Counted from the stretch's first letter, positions 22,373 to 36,469 are shown. The stretch: DNA of 64,000 bases from Pyricularia pennisetigena (GCF_004337985.1 NC_043744.1:6323688-6387687); one strand, 5' to 3'. Notes: generated by a model not told the origin, from the sequence alone. Made by a program: numbers and translations.

Positions 22373-24058
22373 TAGTCTCAGGGCTTATCCCTGAAGCCCA
22401 GAGCTCCACAATTGATCCACTTCGCTCCACTTCGTGGCTCAATTGCGGTTTTGCAATATACCTGTGGGTCCATCCAAAGAACGCTTTGGTTCAGGTCTGA
22501 GGACAATTTGTCGATTTTTGCCGTTTATAGCGGTATTTTTGGCCTTTTTTCGACCGACACTCCTTTATTATTCCACAATTACGCAAAATATTAAAAAAGA
22601 TATCGTTGAAAATAGCGTTTAATAACGCTATTAGCAGCGATTTGATTTATGTTTTTATCTGTTATAACGGTCGAATGGGATACCACCTGCCCTTAATCCG
22701 TTTATGGCGGTACTGTTTTTGCGATTTTTTTTCGATTTTCGATTTTTTTAATATTATTTTTAATTTTTAACTAAATTTTATAATTTCTGCACGTGAAGGG
22801 TCGTATATATGTAACCAATCATAATAAATTTTGGTATATATACCGTATTATGAAAGCAGTTAAATAAGCGGATAGGCAAGATATACATTTTGCACATATA
22901 ATTTACAATTGAAACTTGTTTATATTTTTACCAGTTCTAACGGTAATAAAACCAAGGCTTCAGTGATTGAATAACGTATATACACAAGCCTCGAAGCTAA
23001 CTCCATTCTTTAATATCGGCTTTAAAAGCTGTTTAATAAGAAAAAATGCTCAATGTGTATTTTATAAATCTTTTTGCTTTGTTTAATTAATCTTTTATTA
23101 TTTTTGTTTCACAGCCAGATTTTATGGTTTTTGCACATGGGGGGTGGTGAATATATGTTTAGTATAGAATTACTGTTTGGTACGTCTACCCGATTATATA
23201 AACCGTTGAATATGCGGATAGGTAAGGTATATCTAATTTTATATATATTTTACAATCGAAACGCTTTTACATTTTTACCAATTTTGACATTAATAAAATC
23301 AAAATTTAAAGAAGTGGATTACGTATATAAACAAACGTCAACGTAGAATTCGATCTATAATACCGGCCTTTCTTACCTTATATATAAAAGAATGTTAAGT
23401 TTGTGTTATTTTTGTCTTTTTGGCTTTATTTAGTGAAATAAAGTTTATAAAGAAAGAGTTGAATAAGATTTATTTATAAATTTATAAAGAAATCGATGAA
23501 TGAAAGTTCTTTTTCAATTTGACCAATATTTGCGTAAATTGTTAAGTTTTTTAACAGACTGTTAGTTAATATGAAAATATTGATAAAACTTTTGTTTCAA
23601 TCGATAATTGCATACACTTTGCAATATTAGGTCTGCTAAGCTATAAATATTGTAACTAAGTCTAAAATAAATACTATATACCACTATGTAAAATAAGAAT
23701 TAAACATAATGAAAAATTACAAATTTTACTGAATATCTAAATATCTTTCCAAATACAGTGGCAACAAGAACGCGACCGGCATTTAAAAAACCAACAGGCT
23801 CCAATGAATTCAACGCAGGTTACTGTATATTTTTATAATCTTTACTTATTTTCCTATTCGAATATTTAATTGCAGATTGTAGTTACACCCTTTTTTTACC
23901 ATTATAATACGAATATATTATATATACCCGTTATAAGCGGCAAAATGCGACAAACTATTCTTATATTAATAAAATACTTGTCAGCGATATTGCAACATTA
24001 GGTATATAATTAATAATACCGTTATAAACGGCGAAATGCGACAAATTATCGTTGGTAA
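22373..24058 (+). mobile_element. Element of the 13.8-kb family, type B end plus 1.5 kb AT-rich body
   Basis: It starts TAGTCTCAGGGCTT and carries the type B terminal module to about 22545, including GTCTGAGGACAATTTGTCG and the inner motif GCCGTTTATAGCGGTA. The body is non-coding and holds a diverged tandem repeat of roughly 340 bp (about 22745-23080 and 23090-23420), each copy with a CACGTG-like and an AAGCGGATAGG block. The right side ends in an inverted inner motif (24017-24050) cut by a Copia LTR at 24059. The whole block is repeated at 62222-63827. Confidence 0.65.
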
Positions 24059-24605
24059 TGTTAACATCATGGGTTGCTAATAGGGGTTTAGGCATTAGCC
24101 TAGGTGCGGCGTGGTGCTAGTTGCGTTGTAAGAGCCTGTATTTAGAGGGTTTAAATGCACTAAATTTGGGATTAATAGATTTAATTCATTGGTGGGGGAG
24201 ACTTTGCTTTATTTCCCTTACATATTTTCCGACATCGAAATGGGGGTCCGCACCCCGCAAAAGGTTCCGGTACCGCACACAATTTTCCGAAAAATTATTT
24301 TGTATACGTTGTTGAAAAAACACCTTTATTTTTATATAAACCATTTTTAAGTTCGCACTAATTTGCTAATTTGGTGAAAATTTCAACCCGGTATAGGGTA
24401 GTTAATTTATAGGTGCACGGTGGGTGTTAAACACGGTACAGGGTAAAACCCTATCCGTTAACATTTTAAATTGCAATTCCTGCAACACACAAAATATAAT
24501 AAAAAATCCGTCAGCCCCAACAGCCCCGTTTCCGCACTATCTATTATAGTTTATATACAAGTAAAAATAGACCCACTATATGCTAAATAATACATATAAT
24601 TAACA
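24059..24605 (-). repeat. Copia LTR (3' LTR of the minus-strand copy)
   Basis: The reverse complement begins TGTTAATTATATG and ends TGTTAACA. It aligns along its whole length with the LTRs at 28102 and 49769. A polypurine tract (read as CCCCCTTTTTTT at 24606-24617) lies next to it. Confidence 0.9.
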
Positions 24606-27600
24606 CCCCCTTTTTTTGCTACTACTTACATAAAATCGGAAAAGAAAAGTACACAAAAAAAATGAAACCTTAAAAAAATAAATCCCCCTTATATACCAAC
24701 CCGTCTCGAATTCCCGATATAAGCTCCCTGGATATTTAAACCTTTTACAACGGCCTATAACCCCCGAAATGGACGAACCCCCGATTTAAAAAAAAAACCC
24801 TAAAATTGTAATAACCCCCGGATTCGAACCCCCGATTTGCATAATATTAACCGACGGAATTAATTATTAAGCCAGGTAGCTAATTTGGATGTTCGTTGGT
24901 AATAATCCAAATTAGATATTTTATATAGGGTATTTCGAATGCGTAAATCGCCCAAATTACGAGCTTTTTCAATTTTAATCCAATTTTGGTATAAGGTCGG
25001 TATAAATTGTTTATTAATTAACCTGTACAGGGTAGATTCGAATAATATAAACGGTATTGGGTTAATAAAAATCCAAGATTACCAACAAAAATAATGTAAT
25101 GGGTTATTAACTAACGAATTAAATAAATAATACTTTAAAATTTAATAGGTAAAAACTAAGCTTTTAGGGGTTTAAATTTTATAAATTTTAAAAAAATTTT
25201 GTAAATTGGAAGCGTTAGGGGTTTTATGAGGTTATTAGCGGGTATTTGTTTGGGTTTTAGGTATTTTAGGGCTGTTAATCCTTTTGTAATTAATTCCAAT
25301 ACGTAATAAAATTTTAATAACGTATATTTAATACGTTGGTGGTGCGTAAAATTATATGCGTTAATTATAAAATTTGTTTTATTTCCAAATATTGCAATAG
25401 GGCCCTTGATAGGTAGTCCAATTTTTATAAATAAGTTTTTAAACCATTGTGCCTCACGCAGGGTTTCCGTTAAGGCATCGGTTTCGGTTTTTGGTATATT
25501 TAAAGCTATAATATAAATTCTTTTGCATTTCCACGTTATAGAGTCCCCAAATAGGGTATACATATATCCGTAAATGGATTTTGAATTTTCCCTAACCCCG
25601 GCAAAATCGCTATTACTAAAGCACAGTAGTTTAAAGCCTTTAAAACCCCTTATTATAAAATTGGAATATAATTCGGCTTTAAATACTTTACTTCCGTAAT
25701 AAATAAATAAGGATTGAATACCCGCTAAATAACGTAACAATTTTTTAGCTGCCGTTAAATGGATCGTAGTAGCTTTTGTTAAAAAACGTCAAAGCCACTA
25801 AACCGTAAAACCGATATCCGGGCGCGTTAATAATATTAAATACATAAGGGTGCCGATAATCCGCTGTAATAATTTGACTTCTAGCGCATTTACGGGCTTA
25901 CCCCCGCTATATTTTAGCACACCCGGGTTTAAGGGAATAAATATAGGTTTGCAATCAGCTAATCCGAACGTTGTTAATACTTCCTTTATAAATTGATTTC
26001 AATAGAGCCAAAATAGGCGTTTAGGCCTATCGCTTATAATTTGAACCCTTAAAATATATGTTGAAGGGCCCCTGGGTCTCCCAACGCGTATGTTTTGTTG
26101 AAACGGGCTTGCAAATCCTAAATATTTTGCAATTTAGGACCTATTAGCAGGTAGTCGTTTACAAAAGTGACGATAAAGTGTTTGGATTTAGCGTTATAAA
26201 AGACAGCGGGATTAAAGATTAACGGCTTAAAACCTTTTTTAAACAATAGGGTAGTAAGCTTGTTTTGCCATTTTTTCGGACTCTGTTTCAAACCGTATAA
26301 CCTGCGATCTTTTCGGATTATAACCCATTTCCACTAAAATCTTAGCGGTAATTAGGCTACAAAATTTGGCCCATTTGTTAAAATCGCCTGGAATTTGCAA
26401 ATATATACTTACGTCGGTAAAATCACTATTTAAAAGCGCACCGATATAATCGATTTGTTCTATTTCCCAATTTTATGCATTGGCTATAGCTAAAAATATA
26501 CGTTAGGTAGGTGGTATACTAGTGCTAGCAAAAATTTCGATATTATTCAGGCCTTCGACCTGTAAAAAACACCTAATAATAAGCCTAATTTATATTTTAT
26601 AGGTTTATTACTTTTATCCTTTTTTAATTTAAATACCGGTCGGGTTAAAACGAATTTACGGCCTGCAGGCATTTTAATCTAGGGATAAAACGGAAGGTTT
26701 TTGCAGTAATAATTTGCTCAAATTAAAAGGTTAAAACAGCTCGCCATTTAGCACTTTCAAAGCTATTTAGGGCCTATTGGTAATTATTTAATTCCCGGTC
26801 TTTAATAGGCTTTTCTTTTTTCCTTTTTCAACTTGAAAACAAAAATAATGCACGTAATCTATATCCATCAAATCTGGATTTTCGAATTGCGAATTTAACT
26901 CCATATTCCGTATCTTAGGTGCTGAAAACACCGGAATTCCCGTTGTTTTAGGTACTGGATTAGGTACCGCTACCGTTAAAGGCTCTGGGGGGCGAATAGT
27001 AGGCTGTAAAAACCTGGTAAACACTATATTTTTGTGGTTTAAATACCCTGTAACGGGTGGTAACTGCCCTGTAAAAGGTGGTAAATGCCGTATAGTTTCG
27101 GGGTTTTTTTAAAGGATAATTATCCGCTGGAGCGCTGTTGAATTGTCTTCAAATTCAGAATTAAAATCTCCCTTGAAATGTGAATTTTCCCCCTCTAAAA
27201 TCTGTAGCGTTTCCCCTGGAATAGCCAAATTATCAACGGTTATACTTTTTGTAATTTTTACGGTAAAGGTTTTATATACGGCCCGTTTAACGAATGCGTA
27301 AACCAACGCTGTAAAATTTAATAAATAAGTTAAAAACTCACCGTTTCGGTGCAGAGAACCAATTTATTAAATTTTTGGTGTTTTTCCAGCGGTATTACAA
27401 CCTGGTATACAGTACCAATAACCCGAGAATGCCCTAAATTGGGCTTGTGCGGTAATCCAAATTGGAATGCGGAATAAAATTCTTCGTAAGGTGTTTAATC
27501 CTTATTAGTTACCGTTATACGGTTAATTAAAGTAACCACGGTAAGTAATAAATAATATTATAAATATAATGGTAAACCCGCCGCTATAATAATAGACCAA

Positions 27601-28101
27601 AACCTATCCAAAATAACCTTAGCGGACCGCTCCGTTAGTCCGTTTCGGCCGTGGTTATATGGATTCGAAATGCTAAAATTAACACCTTTGTTTTTAAACC
27701 AATTTTAGAAATCTGTATCAACTTTATACCCCCCATTAAAGTGAAGATTTAGGGGGGAACGCCCGTACGTAGCTTTTAAAACCTTAAAGAAACCTTTAAT
27801 AACCATTTAAATCGTAGGTCCGGCTTTATTTCATAATGGGATCGACCACCAAAAACGTGATTTTTGGTCCACTAATATTAAAAATACGGGTTTTTTATTG
27901 TAAGGATTGAATTTTAAGGTTATTATATCACCCTTTGTAAAAGCGAAAATATTAGGGGGGTTAAAATTGCGATTTTATTCGTACGCCTAACAGAAATGGT
28001 TTTAACGCAAACAATACAGGTAATTGCCCTAATTTTTCTCGAAATTAGGTAAGCCATTTGTCATTTTAACGGTTTTCTTTAGCAATAATAACCTTATATA
28101 C
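24606..28101 (-). pseudogene. Copia pol remnant, 5'-truncated (integrase, RT, RNase H)
   Basis: Read right to left it contains integrase fragments (about 27300-28090), reverse transcriptase fragments (about 26000-26700) and the RNase H domain with its ending (25740-25156, 194-residue open frame). It matches the plus-strand Copia copy from about 46290 to 49768. Everything upstream of mid-integrase is missing, and the break coincides with the first base of a forward LTR at 28102. Numerous TAA/TAG codons show it is dead. Confidence 0.85.
24813..24882 (-). other. tRNA-like segment in the Copia 3' region
   Basis: The minus strand shows an A-box-like TGGCTTAATAATTAA and a B-box-like GGTTCGAATCC about 40 bases apart. 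The acceptor and T stems do not pair well, so it is not a functional tRNA. A related segment is at 49543-49603 in the plus copy. Confidence 0.4.
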
Positions 28102-28668
28102 TGTTAATTATATGCGTTATTTAGCATGTAATGGGTCCACCTTTATTTGTATATAAGCCACAATAGATGGTGCCGAAGTGGGGCTGTTGGGGCTGTCAAA
28201 TTTTCTATTATATTTTGTGTGTTGCAGGAGTTGCGATTTAAAGTCAGCGAGTGGGGTTTCACCCTGTACCGGGTTTAACACCCACCCTGCACTTACGAGT
28301 TAACTACCCTATACCGGGTTGAAATTTTCACCAAATCAGCAAATTAGTGCGAACCCAGAAATGGTTTGTATGGAAATAAGGGTGTTTTTTCAACAACGCA
28401 TACAAAATAATTTTTCGGAAAATCGTGTGCGGTACCGGAGCCCTTTGTGGGGTGCGGACCCCCATTTCGATGTTTGAAAATATATAAAGGAGATAAAACA
28501 AAATTTCCCCCACCAATGAATTAAATTTATAAATCCCAAAATTAGTGAACAATATAATGCATTTAAACCCTGTAATTACAGGTTTTCACAACGCAATTAA
28601 AATTACGCCGCATTTAGGTTAATGCTTAAACCCCTGTTAATAACCCATATTGTTAATAAGTTATAAGC
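28102..28668 (+). repeat. Copia 5' LTR
   Basis: It begins TGTTAATTATATG and ends near TTGTTAATA, where the expected terminal CA has become TA. It aligns with 49769-50323 and with the reverse complement of 24059-24605. Confidence 0.88.
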
Positions 28669-28690
28669 CCGGAGAGGTTTTAGTTTGTGC
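28669..28690 (+). promoter_or_regulatory. Probable primer-binding site (half-tRNA type)
   Basis: Immediately after the LTR comes AGTTATAAGCCCGGAGAGG. It is complementary, with one likely G-to-A change, to the CTCATAAC anticodon-loop region of an initiator methionine tRNA. Drosophila copia and Ty5 prime from such an internal tRNA fragment. Confidence 0.55.
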
Positions 28691-29457
28691 ATTAAAATGT
28701 ATTTTGCATCGCTGGAAAACCTGAAATTTAGGTTTTATTTTGGTTATTGTCGCATTTTTACAGCACGTATATTAACGAAAATATTGCTGTTTTTGTACGA
28801 AATTGTTGGTTTAAGGCGTTAATTCAGCACCTAACCCCCTGTAATTACAGTGGGGATTGCTAAAAATTAACGTTCGACTTAGGCCTTTTTAGGTACTATA
28901 GCGATCGCTTGTATTGCAAATCCAAAATGTTTGGTGTGGTTTTTGTGGATCGTGCACGCCATTATAATTGGTTCAAATTTTTAACAGGGTTTACGCTAGC
29001 GAATTAGGGCTAAAAGCCCCTGTATTCGTTCGCTAATAGCCCATTAATCCTAATGTGTTTAATAGGGTTTACAATAGCTTATAAACCCATTAACGGAATT
29101 ACGTTAATGGTTAGTTTACCCTGCACGATACCCTGCAATTTGCCCTGCACGATACCCTGCAGTTTACCCTGCACCCATTTAACGAATTGAATTCGTTACG
29201 TGCACTTGGATTCGTATAAATACCACGGCACCCATTAATTGGGGATTTAAAGGGATTCCAACCCTGTATTCTTAGTGGATTTTAACCACTGAAAATAGTA
29301 ATAAGCCCTATAGTTGGCAGTAACAGGCCTATACCCGCTAAAGGCAAACTGCATAACAAATGTTAAATTAAAATAAAGTATTTGCCCTTAAGCAATTAGG
29401 TTAATTAATTATAGCTATAAATTAGCGAATTGCAATTATAATTTAAACCACCTTATA
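28691..29457 (+). other. Copia leader region
   Basis: Non-coding sequence between primer site and gag start. It contains short direct repeats of CCCTGCACGATA near 29132-29172 and a TATAAATACC box near 29214. Confidence 0.6.
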
Positions 29458-29555
29458 GTGGAAAACAGCCTTGTATCGGGTTTTCCAGGCCCAATTCCTA
29501 CAAGTAGGGGGCCCAAACCCAGTTTAAACGAAGTTTCAACCCCTAAATTACAGGC
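29458..29555 (+). pseudogene. Copia gag, 5' fragment
   Basis: The frame from ATG 29458 codes for a Pro/Ser-rich start and runs to the insertion point. If the 13.8-kb element and one copy of its 9-bp duplication are ignored, the frame continues directly at 43402, so this is the N-terminus of the gag protein interrupted at about residue 33. Confidence 0.8.
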
Positions 29556-29716
29556 TAGTCTCAGTGCTCAGACTAGACCCCCCTGCTTCGCAGTGGGGAC
29601 CGAGCGCTCCATATACCTTTCAGCCACATGGCTTTTCGACCAATTACATTGGCCGAAAAAATCGCGCTCGTTCTAGTCTAAGGACAATTTATCGCATTTC
29701 GCCGTTTATAGCGGTA
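29556..29716 (+). repeat. Left terminal module (type A) of the 13.8-kb element
   Basis: Hairpins include CCCTGCTTCGCAGTGGGG, AGCCACATGGCT and CCAATTACATTGG. It ends with the inner motif GCCGTTTATAGCGGTA. Related copies are at 19242 (+) and 58753-58913 (-). Confidence 0.85.
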
Positions 29717-29869
29717 CTACCAACAAAATACCCAATACTGCGATATCGCCAACCACCATTTCCCCCGATATACAAAAAAATAAAAAATTTCTACTACCAT
29801 ACCATATATTTACGCATATTAACCTTTATTCGATACATTATTAAACCAAATAAAACCCGAATCCAACAA

Positions 29870-30949
29870 TGGAAAATATATTTCCAATAATACTAATAAA
29901 TATACCCGAAAAAGTATTCCTATCCGCGCAACCTGCAACCCAATACTTTACGTCCGACCTAACCCTATTATTTCCATTAATATCGCAATTACCTTCGTTT
30001 TTATCGCTATTCCAATTATTATCGCCCAATCGTATATTCGAAAATAAATGGGAATTTAAACCTTTTTTAATCGATTAAAAACAATTACCGAGGGAATCCG
30101 AATCCGAAGCGGAAATAAACCCCGAAACCAAATTTATTCGCGATATTACCAAATTTTGGCGCAACCGTTACCGACGCACCAATTTTACGCAATTTATCCA
30201 CGTTTGGGTAATAACGGCAAATTTTTACGAAATTACCCGACCTGCTTTATCGCGAATATTTTTTTTTAAAAAAATATTACGAAACCTTTAAATCCGAAAA
30301 CGTTTACGCGTTAATGGGGTCGAATACCGTTTTAATAATAAATTTCCTACGCCTATCGAAACCGATTTTTTACGCAAGGAATTGCAGCAATTAATATAAT
30401 ATTTACGCTTTTTTAACCGGTTCGAGCTTATAAATTTCCAATTTTCGGGAATAAAGGATTGTTCCGCCAAAAACGTGAGCGATATAAATTGGTTTAAACA
30501 AGTATTCGACACGTCCACCCAAAAAATCCCGTTTAAAGCGCCAATATTATACAAATTTATATTTTTACTATTATTGCATTCCCGGGGCCACCGCCCGTTT
30601 TATTTATCGTTACAAATTTCGAACGTGGTACACCTAAAACCAAATACCTTTTTAAAAACTATAAACCCCCCAACGTTAAAGGATTAACGCGTTATATTAA
30701 TATTGGCGATTTTAACCTACGGATATTCCCCCCAAAAAAGCAATTATTTGCTACGCGCATTCGCATTATACCTTATAAATAATGGAATTGCACGATATAT
30801 TGTAAACATATTATCCGGGTTTGGAATATATTTATTTTATAAAGTTATTAAACGGTAAACCCAACAGTTTGTCGCCGTTGCCCGAGTACGTTATTAGCAA
30901 TATCCATATTTATATTTAGCTTTTACCGCGAACAGCAATAATAATTTTT

Positions 30950-30987
<38 letters not shown>

Positions 30988-32760
30988 CATATAAACAAAT
31001 TTAAAAAGGATCGTTCGTAACCTAATATTATCCTTCGTATATAACAATTTCAACTTTCTGGATAAAGTACAGGATTTTGGATATGGAAAACGTAACCGAA
31101 TGCAAAACTTAACATCGTATTTCCTTATATTAACGCCAGGATTTGAACGATACACGTAATCCCAATGGCACGCCACCGTACCTTTCCGCCAAAAATGGTT
31201 ACAAACGCCCGCCTTTTTACAATATCCGGACACCTATTACAAAAGCGCCAAATATTATATAATATACCAAATTTGTGGTTTTTTATTCCCCAACCGCCCA
31301 CATACGCCTGGAGCAATCCCATAATACCCTACCCTCGCACGAACTATATTAACCTTTTACCTTATCCAAACCCCCGCTATTACCGAAAACGAAGGGGAAT
31401 ACGCAGGAATTATCCAAATCCACGAAATCCTTTTTAAATGTTTTTTAAACCTGTTACCCGACCATTTCGACTACTTTTCCGTCCTGCTCCTCGTTTATGG
31501 GGATTAAAAAATAACGTTATATATCCGTACTATTTAAAGAATTTATATCGAATTATTTTAACCTTTTAATAAAAAATAATGGATATTACCCGTACCAGCG
31601 TTTTTCCATATCGAATTTAATTTTATTAACCAATTATAATAATATTACGCCCCTATTATATCCATAAATATAATAGGGTTGGGGAAATACAACCAATTTT
31701 AAAAAAATAAAAAGGAATTTTACCACGCTTTACGGCTTTTATAAAATGTATTCCGGTCCCGCATTTTGTGCATTATAATTGCTGTTTTAATCCAAAACGG
31801 ATTATTGGACAGGGATTAAATTTTTAAAAACGCCCTGGAAAAAGCTTTTACCGATATACCATATAATATATATATTTCCGTGGTAAACCGTGTTTACGAT
31901 AATATATTCGCTGGTTATATTAACGGTTTAATAGGTATTGGATTATGGGATATAAAACCCAAAATTAATATCGCCTTCCGCACGTAACGCCGTTATTTGC
32001 AAATAATTAACTTTTTATAAATAATAATAAACGCGTTCCACCAAGGAAATTACGGCGTATTGGAAATTATAATGCCGCAATTGGTCCTATTTTTTTACGG
32101 TTGCAAAACAAAAAATTATGGCCTTAAAATGCTATATTTAACCTGGTTATTACGATTAAAGGTTACAAATTAACCGCTGCGCACCGGGATTTTAAAATCA
32201 GCGTTCGTAAAATATACCACGGCCGGAAATGGATTTAAACCGGTAAACCTAGCAATTAAATATATTAATAGGGGTTTCGCCATAAATATTAAAAATAACC
32301 GCAATTCTACGCACGATTTGCGAAAAACATTCCTAAATTGTGCAACGATGGGGCTAATCGCAATTACGGTGCGCAAAACATTGGAAAATATCGCCCGTAC
32401 ACGCATTAACAGCAAATACCATATAATGTTAACCAATTAAAATATAATCCATTATATATATTTATTGTTCCAAAATGGTTGGGGAAACGAAAAAACCGAA
32501 GTATTACCCAGTTTCGACTTCGACGGCCCTAATTTATTATACCTGGGTTTAAAAAAGCTAATAGGCGATAAATTGAAAACATTTAATTAAAAAATCGTAC
32601 GCCCCAATAACGTGCTATTTTAAACGGATATTAAAAAAACAGGGGCAAATCCAAAAAAAGGATATAACCGGATAAACGGTTTAAATATTAATGGTATAAT
32701 TAATACCGAAGGAGATTTGCTGGACGGAATATACGAAGAATCCGACGAAAAAGGCGTATA
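29870..32760 (+). pseudogene. DUF6589-like protein of the 13.8-kb element, degraded
   Basis: A long plus-strand frame broken by stop codons. The most characteristic part (about 31700-32440) reads as a conserved block with GWGNTTNF, YWTGIKFL, GYINGLIGIGLWDIKP and YTTAGNGFKPVNLAI followed by NSTHDLRKTF. I recall this pattern from fungal DUF6589-domain proteins, a family of unknown function that is often multicopy. The last part (to about 32760) is acidic. If it is the only element-specific protein it may be the transposase, but I see no DDE or tyrosine-recombinase motif. A (TA)n tract at 30952-30985 lies within it. Family assignment is from memory and uncertain. Confidence 0.45.
30952..30985. 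repeat. (TA)n microsatellite
   Basis: About 17 TA units inside the degraded DUF6589-like gene. Confidence 0.95.
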
Positions 32761-34403
32761 AAATTTAAAATAATAAAAGGTAAATTACGCAAACCAAAAC
32801 GGGTAAAAGCGAGGATCGTTCCATTATAAAAAGGAGTTAAATGGACGAATAACGGTGACCTTACCCGCGAATAACGGAGGTAAAACAGCGTCCGCAAAAC
32901 CAGTAAATACAAATAAACAAATGCCAATCGTAAATTTGGTTTAAAATAAAATGCAAAATATAATTTCCTCCAAAATTTTCCGCATAAATAACCCGTTTCC
33001 TATCCATTTTCCTTACCCAAATAAACCATATCCTCCATTTACCGCCAATTATAAATCCAGCAAAAAAAAATTTTAATAATAACCGTTATTATAATACCCG
33101 ATTAACCACGAATAATAAATCCATTAAACCGGATCCCAATAATAATAATTATTATAATATTATATATATAAAACTTCCAATTTTGTAATACCAAACCCCA
33201 AAAGAAAAATAAAATAAAAAAACCCAAACCGATTAAGAAAAACGAAAACGTTTGGCAGCGTTAAATATCTTTTTAGGAATGGGTTTATTAGCGCCACGCC
33301 TTTTTTTCCGAATTGGGGTCGCGGTAAACGATTTAAAAACCGAATCGTCCTCCTTTTTATCCTTTTTTGAAATAGGTATGCAGGGTTTCCTTAACGAATC
33401 GAATATAAATTTATCGTAATTAAAGTTAAAATCGATAAATGAAAAAAACGGAATAACGACCGCCAAAGGATCGGCGTTATTATTACCAAAAATACCTTTT
33501 TTAAACGGTTTATTGGTTTCCCGGCGTTTAATAACCCAGAAATTAAAATCCTTTATTAAGGCCCCGATAACCCGCGCGGTCGCGGTTTCGTCGTAAAATT
33601 TATCGCTATTTTTAATTTATTTTATTAATTTAACCATAAACCCTTAATTTATAATGGTAAAATCGAAATAAGGTAAATGTGTACGATTAATATAATTAGT
33701 AAACGTATTACGGCCACCATTTTGCTCCTGGTATTAATAATTAATATAAACTGGACCTAACGTTAAAATAAAAATTAACGTTTTTTCCACCAAATCCTGT
33801 TCGTTAAACTGTTTAGGGATATTTAATACAAATATTAAAACCAGGCGAAAATAAAATTCGCCTATGCGGCGCGTCCTGTTAAAATAAAAGGTATTAAAAT
33901 GCTGGGGGGGTTTTATTATCCAAGCGAAGCAGTTAAAAGGCCAGGAAAATATAATTACCATTACCTTATACGCCAGAAATTGTTTAACAATTGGGGATTG
34001 GATAGCTTTAGGGAAACGTATGCGCGTAATATATTTAAATAACATTTATTATATATTAATAACGGCCGGAATAGTAAAAAAAAGGGCATTAACCTTCCGG
34101 AATATGCGATTTTTTACCCAATCGAAAAAAATACCTCGTATTTTAAAAATGCGCCAAATAATAGGTTTATCTTAACCCAACCGAATTAAGCGACCACAGA
34201 TTTGCAATTATATATTAGCGTTCCATATTAAAGGGATAATAATACCAATATAACAATTGGGGTGCAAATTAAAACCAGCGCTGGAAATATTAATATTTAG
34301 GACATAAACGTTAAAATTGGAGCTGGAATCGGTGAAATCGGAAACGGTTTTATCGCGTTCGGCTTAAAATAAGCTTAATTGGATAATAGCTACACCGAAA
34401 CTG

Positions 34404-34586
34404 GTTTTTTCCAAAATAAAAGCAATAAAATTAAAAAAGTTAGTAAATATATTAAAAATTGTAACAATTGTTACAAAAATGGAAAAATAACAGCTATTAT
34501 AACATTTATTACAATCCAAAAATATAAAAATTGTAATAATTGTTATAATAGCTGTGGGGAAGGAAAAGGATTAAAATAATTATTAC
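34404..34586 (-). repeat. Palindrome-bearing intron in the SNF2 gene
   Basis: The segment between donor GTAATA and acceptor CCAG contains the perfect palindrome TTGTAACAATTGTTACAA (34459-34476), and CAGCTATTATAACA with its inverse TGTTATAATAGCTG. Confidence 0.55.
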
Positions 34587-36469
34587 CATATAGCCAATTT
34601 ACGTTTAAATCCAAAAATTGGGGGTTATAACCAGGACGCGTTAACCTTTTTTTTTTCCTCCATGCAAATTTCGACCACGCGGGTAATAAATGGCGATTCG
34701 TTTAATATAAAATGGATTATTTTAACCCTGCCCGACGGAGGTAACGTTTTAAAATTAGTGCAAATTTTCGAATAAACCCAATTAAAGGGACCGTCGCCGT
34801 TATACTAAATTAAAACGTCCACAATTACCGATCCAAAACGGGTTTTTCCTTCCTATAAGCTTTTTTTAAAATTTTATCGGACGTTGCGGTGTTTGGCTTT
34901 AAAATCCATTTTTTTTAACGCCAGCATTTTACCCAATTCCGCCGAATTAATATCCCGGGTATCGTCCTCGGCGTGGATTATTAACCAAAAAAGGTAATTA
35001 ATTGCCAAAAACTGCAGCAAACGGATAAAACCCATATTAAAAAAAACCGAAATTTAGCGGTTACCAATTATAATATCCGTATTAGTGGGAATTCCTAATG
35101 GAACGGGACTAATATCGTCGGTATTTTCGCCCACGAATGCGGTAATAATATTTTTAAAAATTATTTCGGTATTCGTTATAACGTTTTCGAAACGGTGGCC
35201 AAATTGGAGCTTTTTAATAATAATACTATAAGGCGGAATGCGTTTACGGGGATAAATAATTATACCGTTGGGTAAAATAAACCCGGTATTTATACCCCTG
35301 CGTACCGTAAATACGCCCGTATATTTAAAAATTATTAACAATTTTTCGTTTGGTGTAATGGTAGGAATTATAAAATTTAAAATTCGAGGGTAAAATAACC
35401 ACCATTTCCAACCCATCGATTCGAATTTTTGTAAAAAAGTTTTGGTGTTTTTATCGACGTTAAAAACGACGAAACAATTATTATTTTCCCAAATATAATC
35501 GACCGTAAATATATTTTTTTAGGACAGGTTTTTAAATCGGGCGAAAAGGATCGCAATTTTGTTTTAAACCAGGGTATTAAAACCAATAATATCCCTAATT
35601 TTGTTAATAATCGGTATGGTAATGGTTATACCCCGATTAATGCAAAAAATAAGGCGAAATACGCGGTATATTATCGATTCGCGGTAGCGGAAATATTAAA
35701 TTTCGTTTCCAATTATACGTTGAAAAAAAATACCGGATAATAAATATATAACCAAACGCCGGATATTTTTGGTGTTTTCGCCCGTGGAAAAATCGGCCTT
35801 CCGACCGTTTTTGCGTTAACGGTTCCTAATAAAATTATTTAATTTAAACAAATATATTAATATAACGAAATTATAATAATTATTATAAAAAATATTTACT
35901 GGGTATTATTTTTAATGTCGGAATTATTGTCGAGGTTATCGACGTCGGGGGGGCGCTGTTAAGGATTGGAATCGATAACCTTATCCATATATTATAGGTT
36001 AAACACCTTTTCCGCGTTATAAATTTCGTCCAATTGCTTAATTTTTCGGATTAGGAATATCGAATAAAATATAATAATAACCGTACCCGCAGATTTGGGA
36101 TTAGATTTGCGGGCGGCGAATTTGGTTAAAATATTGTAAAATTGCGTTTGGGTAAAAATAGCAGCCGTTCGCGGGGTATCGGTAACGCATACCTCGGTTA
36201 AACCATAATAGCATTTAACGTCGAGGGTTGGGAAATTGGTTACTGCTTTTTTAAATATCTGCGAAATAAAGTTAACCGGGACGAAAATTAAAATGGGAAA
36301 ATATCCGTCGGTATTTTGGATAAATCGGTCGTATTACCAACGGATATATTATATATAAATCGCCGTAAAATAAATAATCGTTTTTCCTATACCTATTTCG
36401 TTGGTTAATAACCAATTTTTAAAAGCTAATTGCTCCAATTTTAATAGGGTATAGGCATTTAAACCGAAA

